Assembly (NCBI RefSeq): GCF_034044635.1
Contig: NZ_JAXCLX010000003.1
Coordinates: 659,822 to 723,821 of the forward strand
DNA length: 64,000 nucleotides
Source of the DNA: Dongia rigui
GTDB lineage: Bacteria; Pseudomonadota; Alphaproteobacteria; Dongiales; Dongiaceae
Reading direction: 5' to 3'
Shown here piece by piece: positions 29,438 through 38,322 of this stretch (position 1 is the stretch's first letter; every line of letters begins with the position of its first letter). A program made the translations under genes and the position numbers. The notes beneath the pieces are model-generated. The model saw only the letters and a list, made by a program, of their open reading frames with translations, did no database searches and had not been told where the DNA came from.

Positions 29438-30222
29438 TTGACCTCGTCATAGGAATGGCCGGCCTTGAGCCCCAATCGGATGCGGTGCGCCAGTTCCTGC
29501 GCCTCAGGCGTCTCGCGTGTCTCCAGCGTCCGTACCGCCGGCAGATTGCTGTCGATCACATCGATGATGCGGCCGGGCCGGGCGCTCATGATGACGATGC
29601 GCGTGGAGAGCAGCACCGCCTCGTCGATCGAATGCGTGACGAAGATGACCGTCTTCTTGGTCTCGCCCCAGATGCGCAGCAGCTCTTCATTCATGCGGTC
29701 GCGCGTGATCTCGTCGAGCGCACCGAAGGGCTCATCCATCAACAGCAGATCGGGATCGAAGCTCAGGGCACGCGCGATCGAGGCGCGCTGCTGCATGCCG
29801 CCCGAGAGCTGGAAGGGAAACTTCTTCTCGAAGCCCTTCAAGCCCACAAGGTCGAGATAGCGCCGCGCCTTCTCGGCCCGCTCGCGCTTCGAAACACCCA
29901 TGATCTCATGCGGCAGCTCGACATTCCGCTGGATGTTGCGCCAGGGATAAAGGGCTGCCGCCTGGAAGATATAGCCATAGGCGCGTTTAAGACGCGCCTC
30001 GCGCGGTGAGACCCCGTTCACCGTGACGGTGCCGGAGGTCGGCTGCTCCAGATCGGCGATGATCCGCATCAAGGTCGTCTTGCCGCAGCCCGACGGCCCG
30101 ATGAAGGTCACGAACTCGCCGCGGCGGATCTGCAGATCGATATCCTGCAACGCCACGACCGGCGCATCCGGCGTCTCGAAAGTGAGCCCGAGCTTGCGGA
30201 CGTCGATGACAGTGTCAATCAT
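29434..30222 (-). CDS. ABC transporter ATP-binding protein (SsuB/TauB-like)
   Basis: This 262-residue ATPase has Walker A GPSGCGKTTLM, the Q-loop region FQAAALYPWRN, signature LSGGMQQRASIARAL, Walker B LLLMDEPFGALDE and the switch His in FVTHSIDEA. It energises the importer formed with the two permeases. I chose the start MIDTVID; the reading frame extends upstream only through a dispersed GC-rich repeat. Confidence 0.95.
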   Translation of the reverse strand: MIDTVIDVRKLGLTFETPDAPVVALQDIDLQIRRGEFVTFIGPSGCGKTTLMRIIADLEQPTSGTVTVNGVSPREARLKRAYGYIFQAAALYPWRNIQRNVELPHEIMGVSKRERAEKARRYLDLVGLKGFEKKFPFQLSGGMQQRASIARALSFDPDLLLMDEPFGALDEITRDRMNEELLRIWGETKKTVIFVTHSIDEAVLLSTRIVIMSARPGRIIDVIDSNLPAVRTLETRETPEAQELAHRIRLGLKAGHSYDEVK

Positions 30223-30226
30223 CGAC

Positions 30227-30320
30227 ACCCCCTCTCCCCGCAAGCGGGGCGAGGGAGTTTCGAGCGAGTTCGCTGCAAAGCCCCTCGCCCCTCCGGGGAG
30301 AGGGGGTGGGGTGAGGGGTT
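30227..30320. repeat. Family B dispersed palindromic element, copy 1
   Basis: This is a GC-rich composite palindrome made of CCCCTCTCCCCGCAAGCGGG-type and CCCCTCGCCCCTCCGGGGAG-type hairpins around a GAGTT-containing centre. It matches 61953-62060 in order and sequence. It sits inside the operon between the amidohydrolase and the ATPase gene. Confidence 0.85.
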
Positions 30321-30340
30321 TGTCAACAAGGCCGACCCCT

Positions 30341-31579
30341 TCAAGCCGCATTGGCGCGTTCGACCATGGCGCGCAGCAGCACGTCGCAGCCGTCGCGGCA
30401 ATCCTCCTTGGTGGCGTTCTCGATCTCGTTATGGCTGATGCCGCCCTCGCAGGGGATGAAGACCATGGCGGTGGGCGCGACACGGTTCATATAGCAGGCG
30501 TCATGCCCGGCGCCGGAGATGATGTCGAGATTATCGAAGCCGAGTTCTTCGGCACCCTTCTTGACCGCGGCCACGCAATCCTGGTCGAACTTCACCGGCG
30601 GCGAGTACCAGATTTCCTTGAAGTCCATCTCCAGCATGTTCTTCTTCACCGCGGCCTCGCAGGCGGCTTTGGCTTCGGCCGCCATCTTGGAGAGGATCTT
30701 GTCGTCCGGGTGCCTGAGATCGATGGTGAAGAAGACCTTGCCCGGGATGACGTTGCGGGAATTGGGGCTGGAATTGATCATGCCCACCGTGGCGCAGGCA
30801 AAGGGCTGGTTGTCATGGCCGATCTGGTTGATGGCGGCGATGACCTGTGCGGCACCGACCAGCGCGTCCTTCCTGACCTTCATCGGTGTGGGACCGGCAT
30901 GGGCTTCCTGGCCCGTGAACACCACTTCGAACCAGCGCTGGCCTTGCGCGCCCTGGACGATGCCGATCTTCTTCTTCTCGGCCTCCAGGATCGGCCCCTG
31001 TTCGATATGCGCCTCGAAGAAGGCATGGACCGGCCGGCCGCCGACCTCGTCATCGCCGTAATAGCCGATGCGCTTCAACTCCTCGCCCATGGTCTTGCCG
31101 TCCTGATCGGCACGGCCCAGGCCGTAATCGAGGTCGAACACGCCGGCAAAGACACCCGATGCCACCATGGCCGGGGCAAAGCGCGAGCCTTCCTCATTGG
31201 TCCAGATGATCGCCTCGATCGGGCGCAGCGTCTCGTATTTCATGTCATTGAGTGATCGGATGACTTCCAGGCCACAGAGCACGCCATAGGCGCCGTCGAA
31301 CTTGCCGCCGGTCGGCTGGCTGTCGATATGGCTGCCGGTCATGACGGGGGCGAGGCTGTTATCCTTGCCGGCGCGTCTTGCGAACACATTCCCCATCTTG
31401 TCGATGCGGATGGTGCAGCCCGCTTCCTTGCACCATTTGACGAAGAGGTCGCGGGCCTGGCGGTCGAGGTCGGTCAAGGCCAGGCGGCAGACGCCGCCCT
31501 TTTCCGTGGCGCCGATCCGCGCCATTTCCATCAGGCTGTCCCACAGCCGCTCGCCATTGATCTTGAGATTGGTCGCCAT
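30341..31579 (-). CDS. M20-family N-carbamoyl-beta-alanine/amino acid amidohydrolase
   Basis: This 412-residue metalloenzyme is of the beta-ureidopropionase/L-carbamoylase type. Metal-binding signatures are GSHIDSQPTGGKFDGAYGV, TNEEGSRF, AHIEQGPILE and GAGHDACYM. The family cleaves N-carbamoyl-beta-alanine (or N-carbamoyl amino acids) to the amino acid, CO2 and ammonia, the third step of reductive pyrimidine breakdown. With preTA and dihydropyrimidinase elsewhere in the window, the beta-alanine reading is favoured. The start has a GGAGGGAAG ribosome binding site. It leads the ABC importer operon. Confidence 0.9.
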   Translation of the reverse strand: MATNLKINGERLWDSLMEMARIGATEKGGVCRLALTDLDRQARDLFVKWCKEAGCTIRIDKMGNVFARRAGKDNSLAPVMTGSHIDSQPTGGKFDGAYGVLCGLEVIRSLNDMKYETLRPIEAIIWTNEEGSRFAPAMVASGVFAGVFDLDYGLGRADQDGKTMGEELKRIGYYGDDEVGGRPVHAFFEAHIEQGPILEAEKKKIGIVQGAQGQRWFEVVFTGQEAHAGPTPMKVRKDALVGAAQVIAAINQIGHDNQPFACATVGMINSSPNSRNVIPGKVFFTIDLRHPDDKILSKMAAEAKAACEAAVKKNMLEMDFKEIWYSPPVKFDQDCVAAVKKGAEELGFDNLDIISGAGHDACYMNRVAPTAMVFIPCEGGISHNEIENATKEDCRDGCDVLLRAMVERANAA

Positions 31580-32085
31580 GCTCTTCCCTCCGGGTACCCG
31601 CGGACAGCCCAAAAGGCTGCCGGTTCTGCCTCGTGCACGTCCAGGGAGCATGGATGCGAATCGCCACGTCCCGGCCACACGCCATTCCGCGTGATGTAGC
31701 ACGGGGCATGCGTGTCGTCGCAGCCCAAACCAACCCTGTTTATCCAGCCCTTTTCCTTGCGGGCGGATGTTTATCAATGGCCTTTGCGGCCTTGAGGGAA
31801 ATCCTGCCCAATCCTGACTGCTCGGTCAAGCTTGCTTTCGGGCGCCATCCGCCCGCCGAAGAGAGCTCGCGCGCTTCACATTCTGCATCGCCCGCCCATC
31901 CGAATCGCCAAAACCGCCTCACAAAATAGGGAAACCTCCCGATGTGTGAGCGTCGCGGATCGCTAGCTTTGAGGCTGCGCGTACCAGATTGCCAGCCACC
32001 TCTGTGGGATGCAGCGGTGTCGGCCCGCCGGCGCGCCCGGCGACGCGCGCACCCCTATCCCAACCCCCGCAAGGAAATCCCGAAC
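31580..32085. other. Divergent intergenic region between the amidohydrolase and the RTX gene
   Basis: I see no gene in these roughly 500 bases. A weak RutR-box-like palindrome lies at 31814-31829. An open frame from 31942 into the RTX gene is Arg-rich and lacks coding character. A ribosome binding site (AAGGAAAT) appears just before the RTX start at 32086. Confidence 0.5.
31814..31829. promoter_or_regulatory. Weak RutR-box-like site upstream of the amidohydrolase-ABC operon
   Basis: CTGACTGCTCGGTCAA matches 10 of the 14 defined bases of the E. coli RutR consensus TTGACCANNTGGTCAA, with the right half-site GGTCAA intact. It lies about 235 bases upstream of the start. It is the poorest of the four candidates. 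Confidence 0.4.
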
Positions 32086-34971
32086 ATGACCCAAGTGACA
32101 GGCGGTAATGGCAACGATGTCCTCAATGGCGGCGACGACAACGACGTGATCGACGGCCGCGCCGGCAATGACATCATCACCGGCGGGCGCGGCAGCGATG
32201 TCGCCCATATGGGCGCCGGCAATGACGTCTTCATCTGGAACCCCGGCGACGGCAATGACGTCGTCGATGGCGGCGCTGGCGTCGACCGCCTGTCCTTCAA
32301 TGGCTCGAATGCCAATGAAGTCATGAATATTTCGGCACTCGGCAGCCATGCTCTGCTCAGCCGCAACATCGCCAATATCAGCATGGACCTCGACAATGTC
32401 GAGCACATCGCCATCCGCACCCTGGGCGGCACCGACCAAATCGTCATCGACGATCTCCACGAGACGGACGTGAAGCTTGTGACCGTCGATCTCGCCGGTT
32501 CCGCCACGGCGGGCGATGGTGCCGCCGATGACGTCATCGCCAACGGCACCAATGGCAGCAACACCATCACCCTGCGCTCGGTCGGCAGTGCCATCGAAAT
32601 CGACCGCTTCGGCGCCACGGTCCGGGTCGAGAACGCCGAGGTCGGTCTCGACCACGTCACCGTCCGCGCCCTCGGCGGCAATGACATGGTCGATGCCGGC
32701 GGTGTTGCGGCGGGGCTCGTCGGCATCATCCTCGATGGCGGCGATGGTAACGACACGCTCCATGGCGGCGCCGGCAACGACCTGCTCATCGGCGGCAATG
32801 ATGATGACCGCTTCCTCTGGCACCAGGGCGACGGCGTCGATATGGCCGATGGCGGCAGCGGCACGGACGTGCTGGAAGTGAGCGGCACCATGGGCGGTGA
32901 CGTGTTGCATATCGCGGCCAACGGCACGGGCGTTACCATCGCCAAGGAAGGCAGTCAGCCGGGCGAGATCACAGCGACCAATGTCGAGGAGATCAAGATC
33001 ATCGGCAAGGCCGGCAACGACGTCATCGATGTCGTCGGCAATGTGGCAGCGCTCACCCATCTCACCATCGATGGCGGCGCCGGCAACGACACGATCAAGG
33101 GCGGCAACGGCAACGACCTGCTCATCGGCGGCGACGGCAATGACATCGTCGACGGCAATCAGGGCAACGACATCGTCAAGCTGGGCAGCGGCAACGACCT
33201 CTTCATCTGGGATCCGGGCGATGGCAACGACAGCGTCGATGGCGGCAGCGGCACCGACAGCTTGCGCTTCAACGCATCAAACGCCAGCGAGGACATGACC
33301 CTCTCGGCCAATGGCGATCATGTCACCCTCTTCCGCAACATCGCCAATATCAACATGGATCTCGACCATGTCGAACGGGCCGTGATCAACCTGCTCGGCG
33401 GGACCGATCGCATCACGATCGGCGATATGCGCGGCACCGATCTGCGCCAGGTGACGGTGAACCTTGCCGGCAGTGACGGCCTTGGCGACAACGCCGCGGA
33501 CGAGGTCAATGTCGCCGGTAGCACCGGCGATGACAGCCTGCGCTTCGAGCTTGTGAATGGCGAGATCGAAGCCCTCGGCCGCGGCGTCCGGGTCCGGGTC
33601 GAGCATGCCGAGATCGGCACCGATCAATTCGCCCTGCGCGGTCTCGACGGCAACGATACGCTGGAGGTGAAGGGCGTTCCCGCCGGCGGGGTCACCCTCA
33701 TCCTCGACGGCGGCAATGGCAACGACACGCTCCACGGCGGTGCCGGCAATGACGTCCTGCTGGGCGGCAATGACGATGACAGGATCATCTGGAACCCGGG
33801 CGAAGGCTTCGACACGGCCGATGGCGGCAGCGGCAACGATGTGCTGCAGGTTGCCGGCACGGGCGCCAATGACCTGTTCCAGGTCGCGGCCAATGGCAGC
33901 GCCGTCCTTGTCGCGACGGGCGACCCGGCCCAAGGCAATATCAACGTGATCGGTGTCGAGGAAATCGCCATCACCGGCGGTATCGGCGACGACGTCTTTG
34001 CTGTCGTCGGCAATGTCGCGGCCCTCACCCATCTCACCCTCGATGGCGGTGCCGGCAATGATCACATCTCCGGCGGCAATGGCAGCGACACGCTGATCGG
34101 CGGCGAGGGCGACGACATCATGGACGGCAATCAGGGCAATGATACCGTCTTCATGGGCGCCGGCACCGACACCTTCGTCTGGGATCCGGGCGATGGCAGC
34201 GACGTTGTCGATGGTGGCGCCGGCACCGACGTGCTGCTCTTCAATGCCTCCAATGCCAGCGAGAACATCTTCATCGGCGCCGATGGCGATCACGCCTTCC
34301 TCAACCGCGATGTCGCCAACATCCACATGGATCTGGATGGCGTCGAGCGCCTTGAGGTCAGCGTGCTGGGTGGCACGGATCACGTCACGGTCAATGCCAT
34401 GGACGGCACCGATGTCAGGACGGTGGCCGTCGGCTTCGCTGCCAGCTTGAGCGGCGGCGACGATGGCGCCATTGACACCCTCACCGTCAATGCCACCACC
34501 GGCAACGATGCCATCACGCTGGAAACCGCGGGCGGCGTCACCCATATCACCGGCCTCTATGCCGAGGTCCAGCTGTTCAGCGCCACGGCCCAGGACCGGC
34601 TTGAGGTGAACGGCCTTGGCGGCAACGACACCATCGATGCCCGCAACCATACCGGCGACGTGGCCTTGACGCTGAATGGGGGCGAAGGCAACGACACGCT
34701 TGTGGGCGGCGACAACGATCTCCTCATCGGCGGTGCCGGCAACGACACCTTCCTCGGCTTCGGTGACATCATCGTCGACGATTTCCAGGACGGCGATCGC
34801 ATCGATCTTCGCAACATCGCCGGCGCCACCGATCTCGACACCGTGCTGTCGCATGCCCAAGCCGTCGGCGATGACGTGGTGCTCGATTTCGGGCCGGACC
34901 GCACGATCACCCTGCACAATGTGCAGCTCGCCTCCCTCGGCAGCGACGATTTCATCCTGGGTACGCCCTGA
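32086..34971 (+). CDS. RTX calcium-binding repeat protein, probable type I secretion substrate
   Basis: This is a 961-residue glycine/aspartate-rich protein without an N-terminal signal peptide. It has many GGxGxDxLx nonapeptides, which bind calcium as beta-rolls. The landmark F-I/V-W-N/D-P-G-D/E-G recurs at 32230, 33202 and 34174, an exact 972-bp (324-codon) period. The third unit is shortened. Unit 1 carries one extra nonapeptide. The C-terminus (VDDFQDGDRIDLRN to SDDFILGTP) resembles type I secretion signals. No TolC/HlyB/HlyD-like genes are nearby. No enzymatic domain is visible, so adhesion or matrix function is possible. The start MTQVTGG has an AAGGA ribosome binding site. Confidence 0.9.
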   Translation: MTQVTGGNGNDVLNGGDDNDVIDGRAGNDIITGGRGSDVAHMGAGNDVFIWNPGDGNDVVDGGAGVDRLSFNGSNANEVMNISALGSHALLSRNIANISMDLDNVEHIAIRTLGGTDQIVIDDLHETDVKLVTVDLAGSATAGDGAADDVIANGTNGSNTITLRSVGSAIEIDRFGATVRVENAEVGLDHVTVRALGGNDMVDAGGVAAGLVGIILDGGDGNDTLHGGAGNDLLIGGNDDDRFLWHQGDGVDMADGGSGTDVLEVSGTMGGDVLHIAANGTGVTIAKEGSQPGEITATNVEEIKIIGKAGNDVIDVVGNVAALTHLTIDGGAGNDTIKGGNGNDLLIGGDGNDIVDGNQGNDIVKLGSGNDLFIWDPGDGNDSVDGGSGTDSLRFNASNASEDMTLSANGDHVTLFRNIANINMDLDHVERAVINLLGGTDRITIGDMRGTDLRQVTVNLAGSDGLGDNAADEVNVAGSTGDDSLRFELVNGEIEALGRGVRVRVEHAEIGTDQFALRGLDGNDTLEVKGVPAGGVTLILDGGNGNDTLHGGAGNDVLLGGNDDDRIIWNPGEGFDTADGGSGNDVLQVAGTGANDLFQVAANGSAVLVATGDPAQGNINVIGVEEIAITGGIGDDVFAVVGNVAALTHLTLDGGAGNDHISGGNGSDTLIGGEGDDIMDGNQGNDTVFMGAGTDTFVWDPGDGSDVVDGGAGTDVLLFNASNASENIFIGADGDHAFLNRDVANIHMDLDGVERLEVSVLGGTDHVTVNAMDGTDVRTVAVGFAASLSGGDDGAIDTLTVNATTGNDAITLETAGGVTHITGLYAEVQLFSATAQDRLEVNGLGGNDTIDARNHTGDVALTLNGGEGNDTLVGGDNDLLIGGAGNDTFLGFGDIIVDDFQDGDRIDLRNIAGATDLDTVLSHAQAVGDDVVLDFGPDRTITLHNVQLASLGSDDFILGTP

Positions 34972-34990
34972 ATGAAATCGGCCTCTGAGG

Positions 34991-35027
34991 AAACGGCGGC
35001 GCCGGTGTTCCCGCGGCGCCGCCGTTT
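34991..35027. terminator. Terminator between the RTX gene and the codA operon
   Basis: AAACGGCGGCGCC and GGCGCCGCCGTTT form a 13-bp stem between convergent genes, with A- and T-rich flanks that suit both directions. Confidence 0.85.
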
Positions 35028-35030
35028 GTC

Positions 35031-36308
35031 TCAAGCCTGGTGATGGAACGTCACCTCACCGGGCCGTCCGGCAAGGTCGAGGCGCATGGCCCCCCCCGGC
35101 CCTTCCGCCACGACCTTGCCGCGGCGCAGGACCTTGAGCCGCGCCGCCTTGAGGCGGATGGCCTCGATCGGGTCGCCGGCGTCGAGCAGAACCAGATCGG
35201 CGTTGCAGCCCGGGGCAATCCCGTAACCCTCGAGATGCAAAATCTTCGCCGGCGTTTCCGTCACCGATTGGAAACAGGCGCGCATGGCATCCTGCCCTGT
35301 CATCTGCCCCACATGCAGCGCCATGGTGGCCACATCCAGCATGTCGCCCGAGCCCATCGAATACCAGGGGTCCATGACGCAATCATGGCCGAAGGCCACG
35401 GGCACGCCGGCCTTCATCAGTTCCGGGACCCGCGTCATGCCGCGGCGCTTGGGATAGGTGTCGTGCCGCCCCTGGATGGTGATGTTGATGAGCGGATTGG
35501 CGATCGCCGCCACCCCGGCCTCCGCCATCAGCGGGATGAGCTTCGAGACATAATAATTATCCATCGAATGCATCGAGGTGAGATGCGAGCCGGTGACGCG
35601 CCCCTGCATCCCCAGCCGGTGCGCCTCGGCCGACAAGGTCTCGATATGGCGCGACATCGGATCATCCGTCTCGTCGCAATGCATGTCGACCAGCAGGCCC
35701 CGCTCCGCCGCCAATTCACAAAGCAGCTTCACCGATGCCGCCCCATCCGCCATGGTGCGCTCGAAATGCGGAATGCCGCCCACCACATCGACGCCGCGAT
35801 CCAGCGCCGTCTTCAGCAGATCAAAAGCCCCGGCACTCCGCAGCACCCCATCTTGTGGAAAGGCCACCAGCTGCAGATCGAGATAGGGCTTCACCCGTTT
35901 CTTGACCTCGAGTAGCGCATCCACCGCCAGGAGACGCGGGTCGCAGATATCGACATGGGAGCGGATGGCGAGCAAGCCCCGCGCCACCGCCCAGTCGCAA
36001 TAGCGCAGCGCCCGCTCCATGATGGCTTCTTGCGTCAAATGCGGCTTCAACTCCCCCCAAAGCTGGATGCCTTCCAGAAGCGTGCCCGATTGGTTGAGCC
36101 GCGGCAGGCCGAGACTCAAGGTCGCGTCCATGTGGAAATGCGCATCGACAAAGGGTGGCGAGACCAGATTGCCGGCGGCGTTGATCGTGGCTTCACCCGC
36201 ATCCGGCAGCCCATGCTCGACCGCGACTATCCTGCCGCCCGTGATGCCGATATCGATGTCCTTGCGCCCATCGGGCAAAGTGGCGTGGCGGATGATGAGA
36301 TCGAACAT
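35031..36308 (-). CDS. codA: Cytosine deaminase
   Basis: This 425-residue amidohydrolase has the CodA pattern: metal-binding HFHMD, HVDICDPRLLA, HCDETDDP, GSHLTSMHSM, and the signature GHDCVMDPWYSMGSGDMLD, which corresponds to the catalytic Asp region of cytosine deaminase. It converts cytosine to uracil and ammonia. It is the last gene of a five-gene operon with a BMP-type importer, five bases after a permease stop, so imported cytosine or nucleoside-derived base is the likely substrate. Related isocytosine or creatinine deaminases cannot be fully excluded. Confidence 0.88.
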   Translation of the reverse strand: MFDLIIRHATLPDGRKDIDIGITGGRIVAVEHGLPDAGEATINAAGNLVSPPFVDAHFHMDATLSLGLPRLNQSGTLLEGIQLWGELKPHLTQEAIMERALRYCDWAVARGLLAIRSHVDICDPRLLAVDALLEVKKRVKPYLDLQLVAFPQDGVLRSAGAFDLLKTALDRGVDVVGGIPHFERTMADGAASVKLLCELAAERGLLVDMHCDETDDPMSRHIETLSAEAHRLGMQGRVTGSHLTSMHSMDNYYVSKLIPLMAEAGVAAIANPLINITIQGRHDTYPKRRGMTRVPELMKAGVPVAFGHDCVMDPWYSMGSGDMLDVATMALHVGQMTGQDAMRACFQSVTETPAKILHLEGYGIAPGCNADLVLLDAGDPIEAIRLKAARLKVLRRGKVVAEGPGGAMRLDLAGRPGEVTFHHQA

Positions 36309-36313
36309 CGCGA

Positions 36314-37252
36314 TTACCTTTCCCCCTTGCGATAGGGGATCATAAGTGCCCTTGGATATCCCGCCCGCCGCGCCATGGTGATGAGGGCGAGGATCGAGAG
36401 GATATAGGGCAGCATCAGGAAGAACTGATAGGGGACACCGGCCACGATCTGCTGCAGCCGCAACTGATAGGCATCGAAGGCCGCAAAGAGAATGGCGCCA
36501 AGGAGCGCCTTGCCCGGCCGCCACGACCCGAAGACGACGAGGGCGATGGCGATCCAGCCGCGCCCATTGACCATGTCGAAATAGAACGAGTTGAACGCCG
36601 ACATGGTGAGGAACGCACCCCCCAGCGCCATGAAGGCACTCCCCACCATCACCGCGCCGATGCGCAGCAGCGTCACGTCGATGCCCTGCGCCTCGACCGC
36701 GGATGGATTCTCGCCCACCATGCGCACGGCAAGTCCCAGCGGCGTGCGATAGAGGATATAGGCAACAAGCGCCACGGCGATGAAGGCCAGATAAGTAAGC
36801 GGCGTCTGGTTGAACAGCGCTTCGCCAAGGAAGGGAATATCGCGGAAGCCCGGTATGGCCAGCGGCTGGAACGGCTCGATCTTCGGCGGGCTCGTCACTT
36901 CGGGGAGCGACACGCGATAGACATAGGAGGTGAGCGAGGTCGCAAGCAGCGTGATGCCGATACCCGTCACATGCTGCGACAATCCCAGCGGCACCACGAG
37001 CAGCGCATGCAACAGCCCGAACAGCGCCCCGCAGGCCGCCGCCACCACGATCCCGGCCCAGAGATCGCCGCCCTGATAGACGGTGAACCAGCCGGCAAAG
37101 GCGCCGACCGTCATGATGCCCTCGATGCCGAGATTGAGCACGCCAGCGCGCTCGCAGATGAGCTCGCCAAGGGTCGCAAAGATCAGCGGCGAGGCGATGC
37201 GGATCGCCGCCGCCCAGAGACTTGCCGTGAAGACGATCTCGATCGCTTCCAT
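36314..37252 (-). CDS. ABC transporter permease, BMP/nucleoside type (second permease)
   Basis: This is a 312-residue permease of the BPD_transp_2 family. Landmarks are PLIFATLGELICERAGVLNLGIEGIM at the N-terminus and GRGWIAIALVVFGSWRPG near the C-terminus, a pattern shared with YufQ-type nucleoside permeases. The ATG chosen lies two bases after the upstream stop; a GTG 12 bases earlier is possible. Confidence 0.92.
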   Translation of the reverse strand: MEAIEIVFTASLWAAAIRIASPLIFATLGELICERAGVLNLGIEGIMTVGAFAGWFTVYQGGDLWAGIVVAAACGALFGLLHALLVVPLGLSQHVTGIGITLLATSLTSYVYRVSLPEVTSPPKIEPFQPLAIPGFRDIPFLGEALFNQTPLTYLAFIAVALVAYILYRTPLGLAVRMVGENPSAVEAQGIDVTLLRIGAVMVGSAFMALGGAFLTMSAFNSFYFDMVNGRGWIAIALVVFGSWRPGKALLGAILFAAFDAYQLRLQQIVAGVPYQFFLMLPYILSILALITMARRAGYPRALMIPYRKGER

Positions 37253-37254
37253 GC

Positions 37255-38322
37255 TCACCGCCACTTCAAGCGAAATCGGGTGAACAGCATGGCGACCACC
37301 ATAGTGAGGAGGGCGGTCGCCACCATCACCTGGGCGATGTAGCTCGGAACCCCCGCCTGCCGGCTCATCGCATCGGCGCCCACAAACATGGCCGCCACAA
37401 AGATCGAGGCCGCGACAACGCCCAAGGGATGCAGCATGGCCAGCATGGCGACCACGATCCCCGCATAGCCGAAGCCGGGGCTGAGATCGAGCGTCAGATT
37501 GCCCTTGAGGCCTATCACTTCCGAAACGCCGGCAAGGGCCGCGAGGCCGCCCGAGAGCAGCGCCACCTTCACCATCACATGGTCGACCTTCATGCCGGCA
37601 AAGCGCGCCGCACGCGCATTGAAGCCCACCGCCTTCATTTCATAACCGTGGATGGTCTTCGTGTTGATGAACCACACGACACAGGCCATGGCGCAGGCGA
37701 TGAGGAACCCCAGATGCAGCCGTTTCCCTTGAATGAGTTTGGGCAAATGCGCCGCCTCGATCACCTTCCTCGATTGCGGCCAGCCCATGCCCATCGGGTC
37801 CTTAAACGGCCCTTCCAGCAGGAAGGAAACGAAGAGCAGGATGATGAAATTCAAGAGCAACGTGGTGACGACCTCATCGACGCCGAAGCGCGTCTTCATG
37901 AGGGTCGGCCCCAGCAGCAACAGCGCGCCCGCAACCGCACCGGCAATGAGCAGAAGGGGCACCAGGATCGGGCCGGGCAGCGGCAGCAGACCCGTCCCCA
38001 GCAACGCCGCCATCACGGCGCCGCCGTAAAGCTGCGCCTCGGCACCGATATTCCACAGCCGCGCCCGAAAGGCGACGGCGGCGGCCAATCCGGTGAAGAT
38101 GAGCGGCGTCGCCCGCGTCAATGTCTCGAAGAGGGCGAATTGCGAACCAAGGGCCCCCCTGATGACGAGGCCGAAGACGCCGAAAGGGTCGGCCCCGCTC
38201 CACAGCACCAGCAGGGCCGCCAGCACCAGGCTGACCGCCACCGCCGCAAGCGGCGCGCCAAGCCAGATGATCCAGGGTGTCTCGGCGCGGGGTTCAAGCC
38301 GCATGCGCGCCTCCAAATCCAT
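37255..38322 (-). CDS. ABC transporter permease, BMP/nucleoside type (first permease)
   Basis: This 355-residue permease of the YufP-type has PLIFTGLAAAVAFRARLWNIGAEAQLY, the conserved BMP-permease motif, and NARAARFAGMKVD. The reading frame overlaps the end of the ATPase gene by 29 bases if it starts at MDLEARM, or 11 bases if at MRLEPRA. It forms the transmembrane channel with the second permease. Confidence 0.92.
   Translation of the reverse strand: MDLEARMRLEPRAETPWIIWLGAPLAAVAVSLVLAALLVLWSGADPFGVFGLVIRGALGSQFALFETLTRATPLIFTGLAAAVAFRARLWNIGAEAQLYGGAVMAALLGTGLLPLPGPILVPLLLIAGAVAGALLLLGPTLMKTRFGVDEVVTTLLLNFIILLFVSFLLEGPFKDPMGMGWPQSRKVIEAAHLPKLIQGKRLHLGFLIACAMACVVWFINTKTIHGYEMKAVGFNARAARFAGMKVDHVMVKVALLSGGLAALAGVSEVIGLKGNLTLDLSPGFGYAGIVVAMLAMLHPLGVVAASIFVAAMFVGADAMSRQAGVPSYIAQVMVATALLTMVVAMLFTRFRLKWR

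Noticed and set aside
31580..31941. Thiamine (TPP) riboswitch upstream of the NMT1-type importer operon
   Set aside because: I looked for the conserved CTGAGA and ACCTGA elements and did not find them in the right arrangement.
31942..32085. N-terminal extension of the RTX protein
   Set aside because: The upstream in-frame codons are Arg/Pro-rich and unlike the RTX region. The ATG at 32086 has a good ribosome binding site.
33277..35034. Long open frame antisense to the RTX gene (and another at 31963-33060)
   Set aside because: The RTX gene has a strongly biased repeat composition that keeps other frames open. The antisense product has no recognisable sequence, and the plus frame has clear RTX motifs.
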